64,000 bases of DNA from DATCYX01 sp963714425 (GTDB taxonomy: Bacteria; Chloroflexota; Anaerolineae; Anaerolineales; UBA4823). Under the pieces are notes generated by a model. That model ran no database searches and was not told where the DNA came from. It saw only the letters and a program-made list of their open reading frames with translations. The DNA lies in NCBI GenBank assembly GCA_963714425.1, contig CAVQOI010000004.1:496001-560000 (forward strand), given 5' to 3'. A program made the position numbers and the translations under genes. Of the stretch, positions 35,215 through 44,699 are shown one piece after another (within the stretch, counting starts at the first letter, position 1; each line of letters opens with the position of its first letter).

Positions 35215-36413
35215 TGAGCACCACCACGGAGCAAGAAGGAACACTCAAGGTTCAAGAGCACATCCATCGCCTGGCAGTTGCTCTGGGTGGGCGTGGGAGC
35301 TGCTCTCGCAATGAACAGGCTGCGGCTGAGTACTGCATTGAGCAGATGAATGCCTTGGGCATCCAGAATGTGCGAATCGAAGCCTTCCCCGGAAATCCAT
35401 CTACCTACCGTCCCTACGTCCTGGCAATCAGCGCAGCACTAGTGGGCGTGTTTCTCTCCTGGGCTGACAGCGGCCGCGAATGGCTGGCGCTCGCCGCATC
35501 ACTGAGTGGGCTTGGAGCCTGGGGCATGTTGAGGCAATCCGACCTGGCACCCAATTGGACTCGACGGCTTATCCCGAGCCGCCCCAGCCACAATGCGATT
35601 GGTGTGATTCCGGCAGCAATCCAGGCCCGCCGCCGTCTGGTGATCAGTGCGCATGTGGATACGCACCGCACGCCGGTATTCTACTCATCGCCTGCCTGGC
35701 GTAAATCATTCAATTCGTTGGTGAGCCTGGTCTTCTTAAGTATGGCAGCAGGTGGGGCATTCTACGCTTTAGGCGCATTCCTTGGCATCACCTGGGTGCG
35801 CTGGCTAAGCCTGCCAGCAGCCCTTGTTCAGCTGGCAGCCCTGGCGTTATGCCTGCATGCCGATCGCACGCCTTTCAGCCCAGGCGCGAATGATAATGCT
35901 GCCGGGGTGGGCCTTGCACTTGAGCTCGGTAGACGGCTGGTGCACGAGCCAATGCCCCTCACTGAGGTCTGGTTGCTTTTCACGGGGTGTGAGGAAACCG
36001 ATGCATCCGGCATGGTTGCATTTCTGGATGCCCACGCCCAGCAGATGGGAGACGACGCGGTGTACCTGGTTTTGGATGAGCCAGGGCTAGGCCGCCCGCA
36101 GTATCTGACGACCGATGGCTTGATAAACAAGCAACCCACCCATCCGCGTGCTCTGGAGCTGGCGCGTCGAGCAGCAGCTGCTCTCCCAGAGACAGATGTA
36201 TTCCCTCAAATCGGAATCGCCTATACCGACGCAATCGTTGCCACCAAGCGCAAGCTGATCGCCCTCTCCATAGGGTGCTCGCCTGACAGGCGGGCTGGAC
36301 AGGTCTCCCACTGGCACCAGATGAGTGACACGCCAGAAAACCTCGATCCACGCGCCCTGGCCGATTCGCTGGCCTTTGCATGGCAGGTAGCAAGAGAAGT
36401 AGATAAAATGTAG
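35214..36413 (+). CDS. M28 family zinc aminopeptidase-like membrane protein
   Basis: About 399 residues. Metal ligands follow the M28 pattern: ISAHVDTHRTP (His, Asp), GANDNAAGVG (bridging Asp), FTGCEETDASG (Glu-Glu), LVLDEPG (Asp), and SHWHQMSDTPENL (final His). Unlike soluble M28 enzymes it has four hydrophobic segments (about residues 63-75, 85-100, and a pair near 175-215), so the active domain is membrane-attached. Start ATG 35214 overlaps the upstream stop by one base, indicating coupling. Confidence 0.8.
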   Translation: MSTTTEQEGTLKVQEHIHRLAVALGGRGSCSRNEQAAAEYCIEQMNALGIQNVRIEAFPGNPSTYRPYVLAISAALVGVFLSWADSGREWLALAASLSGLGAWGMLRQSDLAPNWTRRLIPSRPSHNAIGVIPAAIQARRRLVISAHVDTHRTPVFYSSPAWRKSFNSLVSLVFLSMAAGGAFYALGAFLGITWVRWLSLPAALVQLAALALCLHADRTPFSPGANDNAAGVGLALELGRRLVHEPMPLTEVWLLFTGCEETDASGMVAFLDAHAQQMGDDAVYLVLDEPGLGRPQYLTTDGLINKQPTHPRALELARRAAAALPETDVFPQIGIAYTDAIVATKRKLIALSIGCSPDRRAGQVSHWHQMSDTPENLDPRALADSLAFAWQVAREVDKM

Positions 36414-36440
36414 TTGTGTTTTTATGGTCAGGAGAATTAT

Positions 36441-36848
36441 ATGACCCGCTATATCCTTATTAGCCTTGCAGGGGGTATATTATTCGGCATCATGGACGGG
36501 GTTCTTAACACAAACCCACTGGCGATGAATCTCAATGAAGTTTATAAACCAATCTTAAAAACGAATATTAATATCACAGCAGGTATCCTAATCGATCTGG
36601 CCTATGGCTTTATCTTGGCAGGGATATTTCTGGTACTCTACGCAAGCCTGCCGGGAAATTCAGGGGTACTCAAGGGCCTTAGTTTTGCAGCAATGGCATG
36701 GTTCTTCCGGGTAGTGATGTACGCCGCATCCACCTGGATGATGTACACCGTCCCTCTCCCAACAATCCTATATCACCTCATTGCTGGCATGCTGGAAATG
36801 CTGGTGCTGGGCGTATTATTCGGCTTGACTTTGCGACCACTTGGATAA
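36441..36848 (+). CDS. hypothetical membrane protein, 4 TM
   Basis: A 135-residue protein with four hydrophobic helices (YILISLAGGILFGIMDGVL, LIDLAYGFILAGIFLVLYASL, GLSFAAMAWFFRVVMYAAST, LIAGMLEMLVLGVLFGLTL). CAGGAG stands 7 bases before the ATG at 36441. It follows the peptidase gene by 27 bases and may be in its operon. No family named. Confidence 0.62.
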   Translation: MTRYILISLAGGILFGIMDGVLNTNPLAMNLNEVYKPILKTNINITAGILIDLAYGFILAGIFLVLYASLPGNSGVLKGLSFAAMAWFFRVVMYAASTWMMYTVPLPTILYHLIAGMLEMLVLGVLFGLTLRPLG

Positions 36849-37043
36849 CACAAGCAGGGCACTTAGGGGATCTCTCAGGCTCGAATTTAAGCTGAAATTG
36901 ATTTGCCACCAAGTCAAATTATTCTGTACCTCCTTGACTAGGGGTATAGGAAATCGCCCTGGCTTAATGATAGCCTGCGCCTCTTATCTTCTTTAGCACC
37001 CCAGGGTATTTTTCCCCAGCCTCATGGAGCGAATATCCACGGA

Positions 37044-37871
37044 TTACGACGACTTGGAAATATTTGCGCTCTGGCGTCCCTGCCGCCAGTAGTAATACCC
37101 CAGCAAGACAGCAATCAAACCGGAGTACACCCCCAAAGTGATTCGGTTGGCGCGATCAGGATCATAGCCAGAGAACGTCACAAGCCAGACCAAAAATAGC
37201 GCTAGGGCGTAAAGAATCAGCATCTGGACACCCGGCTTAACCTCTGCCCAATCTTTCGAATAGTAGATCGCTAATGCCCACGCGCCAACGCCCATTGGCC
37301 AGGCAGCCATAATGCGTGCATTGAACGGATCGAGAGGCCAGGGCCAGCGCGTATCCATAAAAGCCGGGTTGATCACCAGCAGACCACCGATAGTAAACGT
37401 GGTCAGGTAGATGGCGATCATTGTATTCTTGAGGCCGGGCAGGAGCGGTCCACGAGTAAGATCATTCATCAATGGCTGTTTGCTTTCGGCTCCACGCGGC
37501 TCGAGCAAAGGCAGCATCAAAGGCTCCAAGATATACGCCAGCACCCAAATATGCGCCACCCAGATGTTGCTCTTCCAGTTCATCGCTTCGACATGCCAGA
37601 AGGTCGCCAGGAGAATAGTGCCGAGGAAGGCGAAATTCCCCCACATACTCCAGCGCAGCCGGTACCAGTATTTTTCTCGCCAGAGCAGCCAACCTAAAAA
37701 TGTACGCAGGATGAAAGATGTCCCGATGAACATCGCGGTCAGGCGCGGCGTCACTGGCCATGCAAACTGGTCGCCAGTATCTGGGAAGAACAGCAGCCAG
37801 ACCACGAAAACTAGTGCGAGAAAAAATTGGACGATGCCAACCCGCGTGATGCTTTTCGGCTTAAGCAACAT
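37044..37871 (-). CDS. hypothetical membrane protein, 8 TM
   Basis: A 275-residue polytopic protein with about eight hydrophobic helices and many Trp residues (FWHVEAMNWKSNIWVAHIWVLAYILEP). No transport or enzyme motif is recognised. Single gene; the 195-base spacer before it (36849-37043) holds nothing clear. Confidence 0.6.
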   Translation of the reverse strand: MLLKPKSITRVGIVQFFLALVFVVWLLFFPDTGDQFAWPVTPRLTAMFIGTSFILRTFLGWLLWREKYWYRLRWSMWGNFAFLGTILLATFWHVEAMNWKSNIWVAHIWVLAYILEPLMLPLLEPRGAESKQPLMNDLTRGPLLPGLKNTMIAIYLTTFTIGGLLVINPAFMDTRWPWPLDPFNARIMAAWPMGVGAWALAIYYSKDWAEVKPGVQMLILYALALFLVWLVTFSGYDPDRANRITLGVYSGLIAVLLGYYYWRQGRQSANISKSS

Positions 37872-38060
37872 ATGTTCCCTCTTTGTTGATTATTGGACAA
37901 TTATTATCTATTATGGCATATAATTCTCTGATCTGCAAGAAATATCACCTGGTGTTCTTGACCCAGAATCATTCTCCTCCCGGATACAAGACGGTCGAAT
38001 CCGATATAATTAACCAAATCCTGCTTGAATTCATCTGATTCCACAGGAATTTGACCGCGC

Positions 38061-38332
38061 ATGAAACTTCCGCTTATACTCCAATTGATTGCGACCCTCA
38101 TTATGGTCGTTGGCATCATTTTCGGCATTCAAAACATCCGCAAGTATCAAGACAGCCGGAAACGAGAGAGCGCCATTTGGAAAACTATATCCAGGAATTT
38201 CGAGCAAATGTTCAGAGGAATACTGCATTTGAATGGTTTCAATGGCTCGCAGAGAGAATGCAGGAAAGAGAGACCGGAGCATTACCTATCCCGGCATACC
38301 TGTCTCACCGGGGTTGGAAAATGAAGAGATAA
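38061..38332 (+). pseudogene. small single-pass membrane protein, frameshifted
   Basis: The first frame gives a membrane anchor (LPLILQLIATLIMVVGIIFG) and a basic stretch ending RKRESA. The next frame then continues ENYIQEFRANVQRNTAFEWF to HRGWKMKR, an amphipathic helix. One missing base near 38160-38185 (for instance a third C at GCCATT) would join them into a protein of about 90 residues. Two halves of natural composition in adjacent frames suggest an indel, real or from assembly. Confidence 0.45.
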
Positions 38333-38382
38333 AAACCCAAATGTGGTAAAATTCCACACGCTCCAGTCATGGCAGATAGCAT

Positions 38383-38454
38383 GCGGGCGTGGCCAAGTGG
38401 TAAGGCATCAGCCTTCCAAGCTGACATCCGCGGGTTCGAATCCCGTCGCCCGCT
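38383..38454 (+). tRNA. tRNA-Gly (TCC)
   Basis: 72-base cloverleaf: acceptor GCGGGCG/CGCCCGC, D-arm GCC/GGC, anticodon stem TCAGC/GCTGA with loop CTTCCAA (anticodon TCC), T-arm GCGGG-TTCGAAT-CCCGT, discriminator T. CCA is not encoded. Confidence 0.95.
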
Positions 38455-38489
38455 CTGCGCACGGAATGCGCCTTCGGCGTAAGAAAACG

Positions 38490-38525
38490 AAACGCGACCC
38501 ATTTTCGATGGATCGCGTTTTTTGT
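38490..38525. terminator. bidirectional terminator between tRNA-Gly and nuoN
   Basis: AAACGCGA (38490-38497) pairs with TCGCGTTT (38513-38520) and continues into TTTGTTTT. The opposite strand also ends T-rich (GTTTCGTTTTC). It lies between the tRNA and the convergent nuo operon. Confidence 0.75.
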
Positions 38526-38559
38526 TTTCTAATAATGAATGTGTTTAGCTGCTTGCAAG

Positions 38560-40005
38560 TCAATACAAATGCAAGGCTGCATTCGCTGCCCACGTAAATA
38601 AGGGTGCAGAGAAGATACTCAAGATCACGGTTGCCAACGCTGTGGCTCCAGCGGTCAGGTTGAGCCAACGCTCACTATATACAACCGGCTCACCTTCGCG
38701 CATGTACATGATCACCACAACCCGCAAATAATAGTAGGCCGATACAAGTGAAGTCAGCACACCAATCACCGCCAGGTAGGTGAAGCCGCCCTCAAGTACT
38801 GTGCGGAAAAGGTAAAATTTACCTACAAAACCCAGGGTTGGGGGCACACCTGTGAAGGAAAACATGAAAATCGCCATCGCTGCCGCCAGTCCTGGGTGCT
38901 TGCGTCCCAGACCGGCGTAGTCGTCCAATGCCAATCCTTTGCCCTCTGCCTGCTCCAATGCGACGACCACTGCCCAGGCGCCAAAGCTGCTGAGCGCGTA
39001 CGCCAGGAGATAGAACAATGCGGATGCGACTGCATCCTGAGAGACACCCCCATTTCCAAAAGGCACGATTGCCATCAGAATGTACCCAGCGTGGGCGATG
39101 CTGGAGTAAGCCAACAGGCGCTTGATATTGCCTTGCGCGATGGCGACCAAGTTTCCAAGGATCATCGTCAGCGCCGCCATGACCCAAATGATGGGGGTCA
39201 TATCCGCCACGAGGGCGGGGAATGCAGAGACAAACACTCGCAACAAAGCGGCGAAGCCACCGGCTTTCGCGCCCACTGACATAAACGCAGTCACGGTACT
39301 GGGTGAACCCTGGTACACGTCGGGGGTCCACATGTGGAAAGGCACCGCCGCCACCTTGAAGCCTAACCCAATTAAGATTAATGCTGCGCCTACCGAGAGC
39401 AGCGTCAGGTTAGCCGATCCAGCGTTTATGGTGGCGAAAATCTGCGCCAATGACGTAGTGGCTGTCGCCCCAAATACCAGCGCCACACCATATACTACAA
39501 ATCCTCCCGCGAATGCGCCTAACAGGAAGTATTTTAGGGCAGCCTCTTCCGAATCCGGGCGCGGACGGGCGAAACCAGCCAATACATAAAGCGGGATCGA
39601 GAGCAATTCAAGCGCAAGGAAGACCACAATCAGGTCAGCGGCAATCGCCATTAGCATCATACCGGCGATCGAAAATAACATCAAAATATAATACTCGCTT
39701 CGATCTATTTTCATCCGCTTGAGGTAATCGTATGACAAAGCAATCGCCACCAATCCACTACCCAGGAAAATAACGGAGAGGAAGACCGCAAAACCGTCGA
39801 CTACCACCATTCGATTAAATGCCTCCTGCTGTCGCTGGAGAGGCACGAACAGCAGGACCAGCGAAATAACTAAGCCGAGGGCAGACAAAAGGACTGTAAT
39901 GCTTTTTCGGTCTGGCGGGATCACAAGGTCAACCAGGATCAATAGAGTCGCCCAGGCGACCAACACAATCAGCGGAAGTATGGTCAGGATGTCAAAAATA
40001 CTCAT
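38560..40005 (-). CDS. nuoN: NADH-quinone oxidoreductase subunit N
   Basis: A 481-residue antiporter-like proton-pumping subunit of complex I with about 14 membrane helices. Typical motifs: LLSIPLYVLAGFAR (Glu-like pump region), FKVAAVPFHMWTPDVYQGSP, KRLLAYSSIAHAGYIL. Start at ATG 40005 (MSIFDILTI), with GAGGG 5 bases before it and 7 bases after the nuoM stop. Last gene of the operon. Confidence 0.95.
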   Translation of the reverse strand: MSIFDILTILPLIVLVAWATLLILVDLVIPPDRKSITVLLSALGLVISLVLLFVPLQRQQEAFNRMVVVDGFAVFLSVIFLGSGLVAIALSYDYLKRMKIDRSEYYILMLFSIAGMMLMAIAADLIVVFLALELLSIPLYVLAGFARPRPDSEEAALKYFLLGAFAGGFVVYGVALVFGATATTSLAQIFATINAGSANLTLLSVGAALILIGLGFKVAAVPFHMWTPDVYQGSPSTVTAFMSVGAKAGGFAALLRVFVSAFPALVADMTPIIWVMAALTMILGNLVAIAQGNIKRLLAYSSIAHAGYILMAIVPFGNGGVSQDAVASALFYLLAYALSSFGAWAVVVALEQAEGKGLALDDYAGLGRKHPGLAAAMAIFMFSFTGVPPTLGFVGKFYLFRTVLEGGFTYLAVIGVLTSLVSAYYYLRVVVIMYMREGEPVVYSERWLNLTAGATALATVILSIFSAPLFTWAANAALHLY

Positions 40006-40012
40006 CGATCCC

Positions 40013-41530
40013 TCACGGCATCGCCAGTGAAGCTGCCTGTAACGCACCCACCAGCTGGTCTACGGCTGGAGCCATCAGCGTGAAGAACGGTTTGGGATAC
40101 AGGCCTATCCAGAAGATAAACACCAACAACGGGACAAGCGTGATAATCTCACGCCAGTTGAGGTCTTTCAGCGAGCGGTTTTCTTCCTTATCCGCCGGAC
40201 CAAGGAACATCTTTTGGAACATGAAGAGCATATACACAGCTGCCAGGATGACGCCCACTGCTGCCAGACCCGCATACCAGACAGATCCCAGCGACCCAGA
40301 CTGTCCGGAATCCCAGGCGCCTAGCAGGATGGTGAACTCACCTACGAAACCATTCAAGCCGGGCAATCCCATTGACGAGAGGGTCACAATCAAGGTTATC
40401 GCCCCATAAACAGGCATGATTTTCCACAGCCCGCCAAAGGCATCCATATCGCGCGTATGGCGGCGCTCGTAGATCATTCCGACAATAAGGAATAAGGCTC
40501 CAGTGCTCAAGCCATGGTTGACCATCTGAAGTATGCCGCCCTGTATGCCCTGAGGGTTAAGCGCGAAAAGTCCCAACATGACGAACCCAAGGTGACTGAC
40601 CGAGGAGTAGGCAACCAGCTTTTTCACATCTTTCTGGGCATAGGAGACCGCTGCCCCATACAGAATACCGATGACTGCCAACACCGCCATGGCTGGGGCG
40701 AACTTTATCGAAGCTGCTGGAAAGAGCGGCAGATTGAATCGCATGAAGCCGTAGGTGCCCATCTTGAGCAGCACGCCAGCCAATATCACTGAGCCAGCGG
40801 TAGGGGCTTCAACGTGAGCGTCCGGTAGCCAGGAGTGCAGCGGCCACATCGGCACCTTGATGGCGAACGCGGCAGCAAATGCCAGGAACAGCCACGTCTG
40901 CACACCAGCAGGGATATTCCCCTGCGCAACCAATTCTGGCACAGAGAAAGTCCCGCCCTGGATGCCAAGCCAGAGGATCGCCAGCAACATCAGGATCGAC
41001 CCGGCCATAGTGTAGAGGAAGAATTTAACAGCGGCATACATGCGTTGTGGTCCACCCCACACACCAATCAGGAAGTACATTGGCACCAGCGTGAATTCCC
41101 AAAGTACGTAGAACAGGAAAAGGTCTTGCGCCAGAAACACTCCCACCATCCCGACCTCGAGGAGGAGGAAGAAGACCATGAAATCCTTCACTCTCTCCTC
41201 AACCGCAGTCCAGGTGGAGAGGATTGAGATCGGCGTGAGGAAAGTGGTGAGCAAGAGCAGCAGGATGCTCAACCCATCCACGCCCATATGGAAGGCAATG
41301 TTCCAGCCAGCCACCTGGATCCAAGGAAGGTTGATCACCATTTGAAGATCGCCTTCGCCAGGATTAAACTGCACCAGCACCGCGATCGAGATGCCAAAAG
41401 TGATTAGCGAGCTAAGCAGCGCCACCCAGCGAGCGGCGTTTTTCTGCTCTGGTTTGAGCAGCAATAAGACCACGACACCCAGGATGGGAAAGAATGTGAC
41501 GAGCGTCAAAGGGTGTAAGAGATAATTCAT
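40013..41530 (-). CDS. nuoM: NADH-quinone oxidoreductase subunit M
   Basis: A 505-residue proton-pumping membrane subunit, about 14 helices. LLLEVGMVGVFLAQDLFLFYVLWE carries the pump Glu; AIKVPMWPLHSWLPDAHVEAPTAGSVILAG and KKLVAYSSVSHLGFVMLG are family signatures with the channel Lys residues. Separated from nuoL by 115 bases, the longest gap in the operon. Confidence 0.96.
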   Translation of the reverse strand: MNYLLHPLTLVTFFPILGVVVLLLLKPEQKNAARWVALLSSLITFGISIAVLVQFNPGEGDLQMVINLPWIQVAGWNIAFHMGVDGLSILLLLLTTFLTPISILSTWTAVEERVKDFMVFFLLLEVGMVGVFLAQDLFLFYVLWEFTLVPMYFLIGVWGGPQRMYAAVKFFLYTMAGSILMLLAILWLGIQGGTFSVPELVAQGNIPAGVQTWLFLAFAAAFAIKVPMWPLHSWLPDAHVEAPTAGSVILAGVLLKMGTYGFMRFNLPLFPAASIKFAPAMAVLAVIGILYGAAVSYAQKDVKKLVAYSSVSHLGFVMLGLFALNPQGIQGGILQMVNHGLSTGALFLIVGMIYERRHTRDMDAFGGLWKIMPVYGAITLIVTLSSMGLPGLNGFVGEFTILLGAWDSGQSGSLGSVWYAGLAAVGVILAAVYMLFMFQKMFLGPADKEENRSLKDLNWREIITLVPLLVFIFWIGLYPKPFFTLMAPAVDQLVGALQAASLAMP

Positions 41531-41583
41531 TGCGCATCCTCTTCTACGGTTGCCTCACCTGACTGCAGGAAGGCAAGTTTCAG

Positions 41584-41635
41584 GTTGAAGGTTGGAAGTT
41601 GATGGGATCTTCTGTATTGAAAGAGAACCTTCAAC
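41584..41635. repeat. inverted repeat / TTGAAGG-type repeat in the nuoL-nuoM gap
   Basis: GTTGAAGGTT (41584-41593) and AACCTTCAAC (41626-41635) are perfect 10-base inverted copies. Between them are degenerate heptads (TTGGAAG, TTGATGG). TTGCCT and AGGCAA also face each other just upstream. It could form a hairpin in the nuo mRNA. Confidence 0.5.
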
Positions 41636-41645
41636 TTTCTTACCC

Positions 41646-43796
41646 CTACCGGAGAATTAAATATCCCAGGATAACAATCGCACCAATAAAAACAGATAAC
41701 GCATAATTCCTGACATAACCTGTTTGGATGAGGCGCATCTGAGCCGCAACTCTCTGCGTGACTGTCGCCAAACCATTGGCTATGCCGTCGATAATGCCCA
41801 AATCGATGCGTATCGATAGCAACCAGCTCAGCGCGTTATACCCACCAACGATGACAACATCGTGGAACCAATCGTGCCAGAACCGCCAATCGACAACATC
41901 CGCCAGGAAGCGCGATACGGCGACGTAGGGCTTGAGCAAAATTGCCTCATAGAGTTCATCTACCCACCACTTGTTCTCCATGCCAGAGAAGACCGGCCCA
42001 ATCAAGCCTTGCAGTGGATCATCGGGGCGTTTGGCCGTCGGTAAAACTTGAAGTTCCTGGTAGCGTCGGTCATACAACCACCAGGAGACCGCGATTGCGA
42101 TCAGCGCCAGACCTGTAGAGAGGAGCGCAACGCTTAGGTTGAAGCCCCCTCCAGCCGTCGCCTCAACCACCGCACCGCCAGCAACACTCGCTTCTTCGAG
42201 ATGGATGGTGTGCTCCAGCCAATGACCAAAGGTATGCACGGCGGGCAGGTTGAGCGCTCCGCCCACTACCGATAGCCCTGCCAGGATCATCAGAGGCACG
42301 GTCATCACTGCTGGGCTCTCTCTAGCATGCTCGGCGGCGAGGCTGCGCGCTTTCCCAAAAAATACCAGCAAGACCTGCCGCCCCATGTAGAAAGCGGTGA
42401 AAAAGGCAGCGATGGTGAGCATCCAATACACGCCGGTGTTCAGATGGTTGGCTTCTGCCAGAATCTCGTCTTTGGACCAGAATCCGGCCAGCGGGACTAT
42501 TCCCGCCAGCGCCAGGGCGCCAATCAAGTACACCCAGTAGGTTGTTTTCATGCGTGAGCGCAGTCCGCCCATGTTACGCATATCTTGCGGGTCAAAATGA
42601 GGAGCCTTACCTTTAAGCTTCTTCTTCAGCACAGGGTCGTGCTCAACGTGATGCAACCCACGCTCTAAACCCTGGATTACCGAGCCGGATGAGAGGAAGA
42701 GCAACGCTTTGAAGAAGGCATGTGTCACCAGGTGGAACATCCCTGCCACGAATGCTCCCATACCGACCGCAGCTACCATGAACCCTAGCTGGCTGATGGT
42801 CGAATATGCTAACACCTTCTTGATATCAAACTGACCAACAGCGATGGTGGCTGCGAAAAGGGCTGTTACCCCACCTACCCAGGCAACCCAATTTTGCGCC
42901 ACGGGTGAGAGCACATAAAGCGGGTAGGTGCGCGCCACCAAGTACACGCCAGCAGTCACCATCGTAGCGGCATGAATTAATGCAGACACAGGTGTCGGAC
43001 CAGCCATGGCATCTGGCAACCACACAAAAAGCGGGATTTGCGCCGATTTACCCGCCACACCCAGCAGCATGAAGAGGGTGATGGCTGTGATCACCCAGGG
43101 TGTAGCCTCAGCGACTATTTCAGCTTTCGCAAAGACCGCGTCAAATTCAAAGGTTCGGAAGAATGCGAACATAATGAAGGCAGCGATAAGAAAGCCAAAA
43201 TCGCCAATCCTATTCGTGACAAAGGCTTTCTTTCCAGCAATAGCATTTCCGATGCCATCCTTACCCTTCTCGTACCAGAAACCGATCAGCAGGTAGGAAC
43301 ACAGACCCACGCCCTCCCAACCAACGAATAGCATCAGATAGTTGTCGCCACCCACCAGCACCATCATGGCCGCGATGAATAGATTGAAAAAAACAAAGAA
43401 ACGACGGAAACGGGAGGGATCTCCGTTGTGGCGCACATCCTCGTGCATGTAACCCACGGCATAAACATGGATGAGCGTGCCAACACCGGAGACAACCAGC
43501 ATCATGGTTGTAGAGAGGGTATCTACTCGAAACGCCCATCGCAGCTGCAGTTCGCCGATGGCGATCCAATCTGCCAGGGGTACGACCGTCCCTTCAGGAT
43601 GACCCACCAGTGAGATCGCCAGGAGCACCGATACGACAAAAGCTAATCCGGACGCCAGGCAGGCGATGGTACCGATGACTTTCTCGCTCAGCCGCCCGCC
43701 TACGGCGATATTGATGAGCAACCCGATTACCGGGAAGAAAACCACCCACGGTACGAGATAGAAGAATTGAGCTGCGCCGACCCCGATTTCACTCAT
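41646..43796 (-). CDS. nuoL: NADH-quinone oxidoreductase subunit L
   Basis: A 716-residue proton-pumping subunit with 15-16 helices and the long C-terminal lateral helix. VGWEGVGLCSYLLIGFW (pump Glu), GKSAQIPLFVWLPDAMAGPTPVSALIHAATMVTAG and KKVLAYSTISQLGFMVAA are diagnostic. Slightly longer than usual; the C-terminal part (after about 560) is the least conserved, as normal. Confidence 0.96.
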   Translation of the reverse strand: MSEIGVGAAQFFYLVPWVVFFPVIGLLINIAVGGRLSEKVIGTIACLASGLAFVVSVLLAISLVGHPEGTVVPLADWIAIGELQLRWAFRVDTLSTTMMLVVSGVGTLIHVYAVGYMHEDVRHNGDPSRFRRFFVFFNLFIAAMMVLVGGDNYLMLFVGWEGVGLCSYLLIGFWYEKGKDGIGNAIAGKKAFVTNRIGDFGFLIAAFIMFAFFRTFEFDAVFAKAEIVAEATPWVITAITLFMLLGVAGKSAQIPLFVWLPDAMAGPTPVSALIHAATMVTAGVYLVARTYPLYVLSPVAQNWVAWVGGVTALFAATIAVGQFDIKKVLAYSTISQLGFMVAAVGMGAFVAGMFHLVTHAFFKALLFLSSGSVIQGLERGLHHVEHDPVLKKKLKGKAPHFDPQDMRNMGGLRSRMKTTYWVYLIGALALAGIVPLAGFWSKDEILAEANHLNTGVYWMLTIAAFFTAFYMGRQVLLVFFGKARSLAAEHARESPAVMTVPLMILAGLSVVGGALNLPAVHTFGHWLEHTIHLEEASVAGGAVVEATAGGGFNLSVALLSTGLALIAIAVSWWLYDRRYQELQVLPTAKRPDDPLQGLIGPVFSGMENKWWVDELYEAILLKPYVAVSRFLADVVDWRFWHDWFHDVVIVGGYNALSWLLSIRIDLGIIDGIANGLATVTQRVAAQMRLIQTGYVRNYALSVFIGAIVILGYLILR

Positions 43797-43798
43797 CT

Positions 43799-44101
43799 CT
43801 ATCCTTTCAATGAATTCAGCTGATCCACATCAATGCTCTGCTTTGAGCGGAAGATAGTTACGATCAGTGCCAGCCCCACAGCTACCTCCGCAGCAGCAAC
43901 TGTCATGACGAAAAAAACGAAAAGCTGCCCTTGCATCTCCCCGAAATTGCGAGCGAAAGCCACGAATGCCAGGTTTGCCGCGTTCAACATCAATTCTACC
44001 GACATGAAAATGACGATGGAATTGCGCCGGATGAGCACGCCCAGAGCACCAATTGTAAATAGAATTGCGGAGAGACCGATGTAGTATACGACTGGGAGCA
44101 T
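43799..44101 (-). CDS. nuoK: NADH-quinone oxidoreductase subunit K
   Basis: A 100-residue subunit with three helices, part of the proton path. NSIVIFMSVELMLNAANLAFVAF contains the conserved Glu, and AAAEVAVGLALIVTIFR the second. Starts ATG 44101; 85 bases separate it from nuoJ. Ends 2 bases before the nuoL start. Confidence 0.95.
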   Translation of the reverse strand: MLPVVYYIGLSAILFTIGALGVLIRRNSIVIFMSVELMLNAANLAFVAFARNFGEMQGQLFVFFVMTVAAAEVAVGLALIVTIFRSKQSIDVDQLNSLKG

Positions 44102-44186
44102 TCTTCCTCCTACAATACGATGATGTCTGACATCATTCTCACACTACGCCTGGTCTGAAAGCTGACACCACTGGCAAGACGCGTGA

Positions 44187-44693
44187 TCAATCAGGTTTTT
44201 GCTTAGATAGCACAATTGCACCCACCATCGCCACCAGCAATAAGACCGACGTCACCTCAAAGGGCAATAAGTACTGGTTAAACAATATCTCACCTACACT
44301 TGTGGGCGTGCCAAATGAGGCCGATGGCGTTATTGCATCTGGCATGAAGCCTCGCTGGCTAATGATAATGTACAGAGCCTCCGCCATCAGCACCGCGCCA
44401 AGGATGAGGGTTGAGGGCTGCAACCACCAAGCAGCAGGCGTCCTACCCGTCTGCTCGGCGCCCAGGAGCATGATCACGAAAAGAAATAGCACCATTATGG
44501 CACCCGCATACACCGTAACCTGGGTCAGGGCGATGAAGGGCGCGTCCAGGAGCAAATAAAACACGGCTCCGGTTGCAAAGTTTAAGATGAGGAACAGAGC
44601 AGCGTATACTGCGTTCCTGCTGAACAACATCCCCAGCGCCGTGCCAATTGCTACCAGAGCCAGAATGATGAATACGATGAGATCAGTGGTCAT
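44187..44693 (-). CDS. nuoJ: NADH-quinone oxidoreductase subunit J
   Basis: A 168-residue membrane subunit with five helices. SRNAVYAALFLILNFATGAVFYLLLDAPFIALTQVTVYAGAIMVLFLFVIML matches the NuoJ family (read in pieces; helix 3 region is well conserved). Ends 6 bases before the nuoI stop region on the coding side. Confidence 0.94.
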   Translation of the reverse strand: MTTDLIVFIILALVAIGTALGMLFSRNAVYAALFLILNFATGAVFYLLLDAPFIALTQVTVYAGAIMVLFLFVIMLLGAEQTGRTPAAWWLQPSTLILGAVLMAEALYIIISQRGFMPDAITPSASFGTPTSVGEILFNQYLLPFEVTSVLLLVAMVGAIVLSKQKPD

Positions 44694-44699
44694 CTACTT

